Below, in pieces: positions 59,501 through 64,000 of a stretch of 64,000 bases of DNA. How positions within the stretch are numbered: the stretch's first letter is position 1; each line of letters begins with the position of its first letter. Where the stretch lies: the NCBI GenBank assembly GCA_015233935.1, contig JADFXB010000001.1, positions 19,997-83,996 of the forward strand, given 5' to 3'. Origin of the DNA: Magnetococcales bacterium. GTDB lineage: Bacteria; Pseudomonadota; Magnetococcia; Magnetococcales; JADFXB01. The notes beneath the pieces were generated by a model. The model did not search any database. It was not told where the DNA came from and saw only the letters and a program-made list of their open reading frames with translations. A program made the position numbers and the translations under genes.

Positions 59501-60775
59501 GTGGGTTGGATTGTGGGTTGGAATTTGGGGGAATCAATGCGCACACAAAACAAATTGACCACATTGAAAGTAAGTAGCACAAAACTCAAGCCGGGCCTTT
59601 ATGGTGACGGTGACGGGCTTTGGTTGCAAGTCGGGCCAACGGGAAACAAAAGTTGGATCTTCCGGTATCGTTTCCAGGGACGTGACAGGGCCATGGGACT
59701 TGGTTCGGTTGCAGACGTTTCTTTGGCTGAAGCAAGGAAGAAAGCGGAATTATGCCGAACCAGTCTCCGAGAGAAAAAAATCGATCCGATTGAGGCCAAA
59801 AGACAAAAAGAAGCCATGGAAAAGCAGGAAGCCGCCTTGGAAAAAATCAGGCAAGAAGCCGAAACCATGACCTTTGAAAAGTGCGCACTTGACTACATTG
59901 AAGCCCATCGTTCTGGTTGGAGTAGTGCAAAGCATTCCGCACAATGGGAAAGCACTCTTAGAACCTACGCCTTCCCTGTCCTTGGAAATATGCCCGTAGC
60001 CGCCATAGAAGTGGCCCATCTTGAAAAAGTTCTTCGCCCTATCTGGACAACCAAAACCGAGACAGCCACCAGGGTACGCGAACGGATTGAGCGTGTTCTA
60101 TCCTATGCCACCACCCGCAAGTATCGGGAGGGGGCAAATCCTGCATTGTGGAAAGACAATCTGGAGCATGCGTTGCCACCCAAGGCCAAAGGTGTGCGTG
60201 TTGAACACCATGCAGCTATGCCCTTCCAGGATGTTGCCAAATTCATGGTGATGTTGCGACAACAGGAAGGGACGGCGGCGAGGTGTCTGGAATTTGTCAT
60301 TCTGACCGCATGCCGGACAGGTGAAGCCATGGGGGCAACATGGGAGGAAATCAACCTGGACACCTTAACATGGACCATTCCAGCCACCCGCATGAAGGGA
60401 GGTGTTGAGCACCGGGTTCCATTGTCCAAATCGGCTGTAATCATCCTGAAAAACATGCTGATCATTCGCCAGAGTGATTTTGTTTTTCCTGGTGGAAAGA
60501 TTGGCCGACCCTTTTCAAATATGGCGTTGTTGATGGTGTTGCGGCGCATGGGGCATGGTGATTTGACGGTTCATGGCTTCCGATCCACCTTCAGGGATTG
60601 GGCAGCAGAGACCACAAACCATGCCAACGAGGTGGTAGAAATGGCATTGGCGCATACCATCGCCAACAGCGTGGAGGCCGCCTATCGACGTGGTGAGTTG
60701 TTCGATAAGCGGCGGCAATTGATGGACGACTGGAACAATTTTATCAATTCCCCTCTTTTAGGAATGGCGAAGTAA
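59501..60775 (+). CDS. int: Tyrosine-recombinase integrase (DUF4102/P4-type)
   Basis: LKPGLYGDGDGLWLQVGPTGNKSWIFRYRFQGRDRAMGLG...ILTACRTGEAMGATWEEI...VHGFRSTFRDWAAE...ALAHTIANSVEAAYRR. Confidence 0.97.
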   Translation: MGWIVGWNLGESMRTQNKLTTLKVSSTKLKPGLYGDGDGLWLQVGPTGNKSWIFRYRFQGRDRAMGLGSVADVSLAEARKKAELCRTSLREKKIDPIEAKRQKEAMEKQEAALEKIRQEAETMTFEKCALDYIEAHRSGWSSAKHSAQWESTLRTYAFPVLGNMPVAAIEVAHLEKVLRPIWTTKTETATRVRERIERVLSYATTRKYREGANPALWKDNLEHALPPKAKGVRVEHHAAMPFQDVAKFMVMLRQQEGTAARCLEFVILTACRTGEAMGATWEEINLDTLTWTIPATRMKGGVEHRVPLSKSAVIILKNMLIIRQSDFVFPGGKIGRPFSNMALLMVLRRMGHGDLTVHGFRSTFRDWAAETTNHANEVVEMALAHTIANSVEAAYRRGELFDKRRQLMDDWNNFINSPLLGMAK

Positions 60776-60991
60776 TCCCATTCAGCAGGCTTGCCCCTTC
60801 CAATCAGACACCCGGTACACCGCAACGGCGGGAAAAGGTTGCCCCCTCAACCACCCTGGCCGGGTTGCTTCCACACATGTGAACATTGTTCCTTTCTAAA
60901 AGCAGGCTTGACCCCCACCAAAAAAAATTGTGCGGACACAAACCAAGTCAAGCAAATTTTTTTGCTTAGGCTTAGTTATGATGTCTTAAAC

Positions 60992-61070
60992 AAACCGTAT
61001 TAAATACGGTTTAACACCATTTAATCGGAATCAATCCGTATTAAATGCCACTCTAATACGTATTTCATTT
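60992..61070 (+). promoter_or_regulatory. Cluster of AT-rich inverted repeats sharing CGTATTAAAT/AATACG half-sites
   Basis: AAACCGTATT-a-AATACGGTTT (60992-61012), CATTTAATCGGA..TCCGTATTAAATG, AATACGTATT. Confidence 0.6.
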
Positions 61071-61175
61071 CATAAAATTTTACGTTTTTGTAAAGTAAAT
61101 AAATTGTTTGCAATTTGGAAATCTTATGATAAATTATTCCTCAACCGAACACCACAGCTTATTAAGGAGAACATT

Positions 61176-61397
61176 ATGTCTTACGAAGACACAAAAACCT
61201 TCAACCCCAACAATACAGACCGTCTTTTAAGACTTCGCCAAGTTATGAGTATGACAGGGCTAAGTAAAAGCGGTGTGTATCTGTTTATCAAAAAAAAGAA
61301 TCTTCCCCCACCCTACAAAGCAGGGCCGAAGATAAGTGTATGGCGTGAATCTGATATTCAAGCCTGGATCAACTCCCTTTCGCATAAATGGATGTAA
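61176..61397 (+). CDS. AlpA-family regulator
   Basis: LLRLRQVMSMTGLSKSGVYLFIKKKNLPPPYKAGPKISVWRESDIQAWI. Confidence 0.92.
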   Translation: MSYEDTKTFNPNNTDRLLRLRQVMSMTGLSKSGVYLFIKKKNLPPPYKAGPKISVWRESDIQAWINSLSHKWM

Positions 61398-61400
61398 CCA

Positions 61401-61658
61401 ATGGACGTACAGAAGATTTGCCAAAGAACCGATACAGCTCACCAACGGGCTTTCACCTTGAAGGCATTGCAACAGCAATCCTCAACTACTCTTGAGCTGA
61501 GAGAGGCTGGCATCATGTCACCGGCGGCGCGGATTTTTGAGCTGCGGGAAAGTGGCTTTATAATCGTTACCATGTGGTCAAGGGAACGTGATACCGCTGG
61601 CGTTTTGCATCGTGTTGCCAGGTATCACCTTTTGGGTGAGTCTGGAGGTGTTTTATGA
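61401..61658 (+). CDS. Helix-turn-helix protein of phage/satellite type
   Basis: LREAGIMSPAARIFELRESGFIIVTMW pattern typical of HTH_39-like proteins. Confidence 0.65.
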   Translation: MDVQKICQRTDTAHQRAFTLKALQQQSSTTLELREAGIMSPAARIFELRESGFIIVTMWSRERDTAGVLHRVARYHLLGESGGVL

Positions 61659-63841
61659 ACCCCTATGGCGCAACACCACAAGATTGGGAAAATCTCACTC
61701 AAGCCGCTGGTTGCGAGAACCTTCTTCCAACGGTTTGTAACCCTAACGCTGTGATTTCCGAAACAAGCAAACTGCAAAAGCCGGGCAAGGTTCCGTGCAT
61801 ATATAACCGTTACGGTAAGGTTGCCGGTCTGGTTGGTTGGCCGACTAAAGAAACCACTTTTGAGGAAGTTGTAGCCTGGAGGCAACAGTCAGATTATGGC
61901 ATCTGCATTCAGGGTAGAGCGGTACAAGCCATTGATGTTGATGTTGTGGATGAAGCACTGGCTACCGAAATCCGTGACTACATTCCTTCCCATTTGCACG
62001 TTCGGAAGAGAGCCAACAGTTCAAAATTCCTGGTAGCGTTTATCCTCCCTGCCAATGAATGGAATTATCGGCGTATCAAAACAGAACATGGGAATATTGA
62101 ATTTCTGGCAGCAGGGAAACAGTTTGTCGCAGCAGGAACCCATGAGAGTGGTACGCGGTATGAGTGGGAATGTGGAACACCATCTGCCTTCCATGGTCTT
62201 TCGGTTGAAGAGTTTGAATGTCTTTGGACGGCACTTGAAACTGCTTTTGCTACTGAACCAAGGGTGACGAGCGGGACTACCAATTCGCAAGTCCCCACCG
62301 ATGCACCGGGTGCGGATGATGACGTTGCCGTCTACCTTCATAACAAGGGGTTAGTTCTGGAAGAAACGGAAGGTAAGCTCCACATTGACTGCCCGTGGAA
62401 AAACAACCATTCCTCCGATACTGGAGTTGCCCAAACATCCTACCTTCTCCCTGGATCAAGGGGGCATGGTTCAGGGTATTTCAAGTGTTTCCATGCGGGG
62501 TGCCAGGATAAACAGCAATCAGATTTTCTCTATGCCGTTGGCTTTATCAATGACGCTTTTTCTGACGCACCTTTGGCACCTGAAGGAATGCAAGATTGTT
62601 TGCCGTTAAAAAAATCTCCACTGGATAGCCTGACACGTAACCGAGATGGTTATCCAAATCCAAACCTGGCAAATGTTGATATTATCTTAACTCACCATGA
62701 GCTATTCCAAGGAGTTTTTGCCTTCGACATGTTTAAAAATGACATATGCCTAACCAGAACACCACCATGGGAGGTAGAGAGAACGGGTGACAAATCCCCA
62801 CGGGAGTTGACTGATAATGATGTGCTGGGGTTGACTGCACTACTCCAAAGCCAACGCATGGGTACCTATTCTATGCTACGCATTGATGACAATACTGTTG
62901 GTAAAGCTGTTGTGTTAGTGGCGAACAGGAACCCCGTCCACCCCGTGAGAGACTACTTGTCTGGTTTAACGTGGGATGGAGAAGAACGCTTGTTAGGTTG
63001 GGCTACCAAATACCTTGGTGCGGAATCCACCGACTATGTTGGACAGGCAGGGAGATCATTTTTGATTTCGGCAGTAGCAAGGGTATTTCGACCGGGTTGC
63101 AAAGCTGATTGTGTGTTGACCCTTGTTGGTCCACAGGGTGGAGGAAAATCCACCGCTCTGTCCATCTTAGGTGGTGAATGGTTCCGAGATACGGCATTTG
63201 ACATGAGCAACAAGGACGCATTTGTCCAGTTACGAGGCGTATGGATTTACGAACTGGCTGAACTGTCAGCATTGGCACGGGCTGAAGTTGAAAAAATAAA
63301 GGCATTTATTTCGTCAACTAAAGACGTGTTCCGACCACCATATGGAAGATCTTTGGTGAATTGTGAACGCCAGATGGTTTTTTGCGCCAGCACGAACAAT
63401 CCCGAATTTCTGAAGGACACCACAGGAAACCGGCGATTTTGGCCGGTTACAGTGGGGAAAATTGACCTTGACGGATTAAGGGAGGTCAAGGACCAACTTT
63501 GGGCTGAAGCGGTGGCTGCTTACAATGGAGGCGAACATTGGTGGCTTTCTGCTGAAGCAGAAAGCGTTGCCCGTGAAGTTCAGGAAGAACACACCCAATC
63601 AGACTTCGTGGCCGATTATCTTGCAAATATTGTTGATACTAAGGATGAATGGACGAATCTTGAGCTTGCTACGATGATTCAACCAGATATTTCCAGGGTG
63701 CCAAACAATTTGTCACATCGTGTCGGATCAACCATGAAGCGTTTGGGATGGAAAAAGAAACAGAAGCGTATTAATGGCATCCAAACTTACTATTACATAA
63801 AGCCAAGTGTTGGAAGTGTCACAGGTGTCACACCCACTTAA
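61655..63841 (+). CDS. Satellite/phage primase-helicase: N-terminal Prim-Pol-like + C-terminal VirE/P4-like ATPase
   Basis: GICIQGRAVQAIDVDVVD; VLTLVGPQGGGKSTALSILGGEWFRDT, ELAELSALARAEVEKIKAFISSTKDVFRPPYGR, FCASTNNPEFLKDTTGNRRFWPV. Confidence 0.93.
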   Translation: MNPYGATPQDWENLTQAAGCENLLPTVCNPNAVISETSKLQKPGKVPCIYNRYGKVAGLVGWPTKETTFEEVVAWRQQSDYGICIQGRAVQAIDVDVVDEALATEIRDYIPSHLHVRKRANSSKFLVAFILPANEWNYRRIKTEHGNIEFLAAGKQFVAAGTHESGTRYEWECGTPSAFHGLSVEEFECLWTALETAFATEPRVTSGTTNSQVPTDAPGADDDVAVYLHNKGLVLEETEGKLHIDCPWKNNHSSDTGVAQTSYLLPGSRGHGSGYFKCFHAGCQDKQQSDFLYAVGFINDAFSDAPLAPEGMQDCLPLKKSPLDSLTRNRDGYPNPNLANVDIILTHHELFQGVFAFDMFKNDICLTRTPPWEVERTGDKSPRELTDNDVLGLTALLQSQRMGTYSMLRIDDNTVGKAVVLVANRNPVHPVRDYLSGLTWDGEERLLGWATKYLGAESTDYVGQAGRSFLISAVARVFRPGCKADCVLTLVGPQGGGKSTALSILGGEWFRDTAFDMSNKDAFVQLRGVWIYELAELSALARAEVEKIKAFISSTKDVFRPPYGRSLVNCERQMVFCASTNNPEFLKDTTGNRRFWPVTVGKIDLDGLREVKDQLWAEAVAAYNGGEHWWLSAEAESVAREVQEEHTQSDFVADYLANIVDTKDEWTNLELATMIQPDISRVPNNLSHRVGSTMKRLGWKKKQKRINGIQTYYYIKPSVGSVTGVTPT

Positions 63842-63880
63842 AAAGGAGGGTGTGACAGAAAGCTGTTGCGGCAGTAGTGT

Positions 63881-63907
63881 GTCACAGGTGTCACAGGTGT
63901 CACAGGC
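63881..63907 (+). repeat. Tandem 9-mer GTCACAGGT x3
   Basis: gtcacaggt gtcacaggt gtcacaggc; additional copies around 63818-63830; IR TGTCACACCC/GGGTGTGACA 63826-63857. Confidence 0.85.
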
Positions 63908-64000
63908 ATTTTTCATAAAAACATATGAAAGTTTGTTATTATGCTATATATGTTAAATATGGCAATTAACATGATATATATAAATGTTAAAAAAACCACC

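Noticed and set aside
63881-63907. CRISPR array
   Set aside because: Contiguous 9-bp tandem repeats without spacers; no CRISPR-like repeat-spacer pattern noticed anywhere in the window

Overview
The window looks like a bacterial chromosome (magnetococcus-like proteobacterial flavour; inferred, not tested) carrying two integrated mobile elements with ordinary chromosome between them. (1) About 1-39730: the right part of an integrative conjugative element with an F-type T4SS (traN, traF, traH, traG). Two signalling genes, an EAL phosphodiesterase and a chemoreceptor, sit inside the tra block. Also present are a repressor/BRO antirepressor pair, a ParM-like segregation locus, and a defence cargo: a type I R-M operon with an embedded PIN toxin pair, a YhcG/DUF1016 nuclease, and a 2052-aa nucleoside-phosphorylase-TPR-PIN-like protein. 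The element ends with a NYN gene, a tyrosine integrase and a 45-bp tRNA-Lys(UUU) 3' fragment that reads as attR. (2) About 39.7-59.3 kb: chromosomal genes (Fic, AAA ATPase + DUF4276-like pair, L,D-transpeptidase, CinA, PgpA, Csp, MshL-like secretin, 5'-nucleotidase, MCP, HisC, AmpG-like, metalloprotease, USP, YeiH-like exporter, rhodanese). (3) From tRNA-Ser(GGA) at 59298 onward: the left end of a P4-like satellite/island (integrase, AlpA, HTH, primase-helicase). Strongest leads: the giant PNP-TPR-PIN-like protein; a repeated CCCCCTTTT-N9-CCAG element in the ICE, including one divergent palindromic copy; two arrays of consecutive perfect small hairpins; and a defence-like AAA/TOPRIM pair bracketed by a direct repeat of the fic 3' end. 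All functional calls come from motif recognition by eye; no database search was run.
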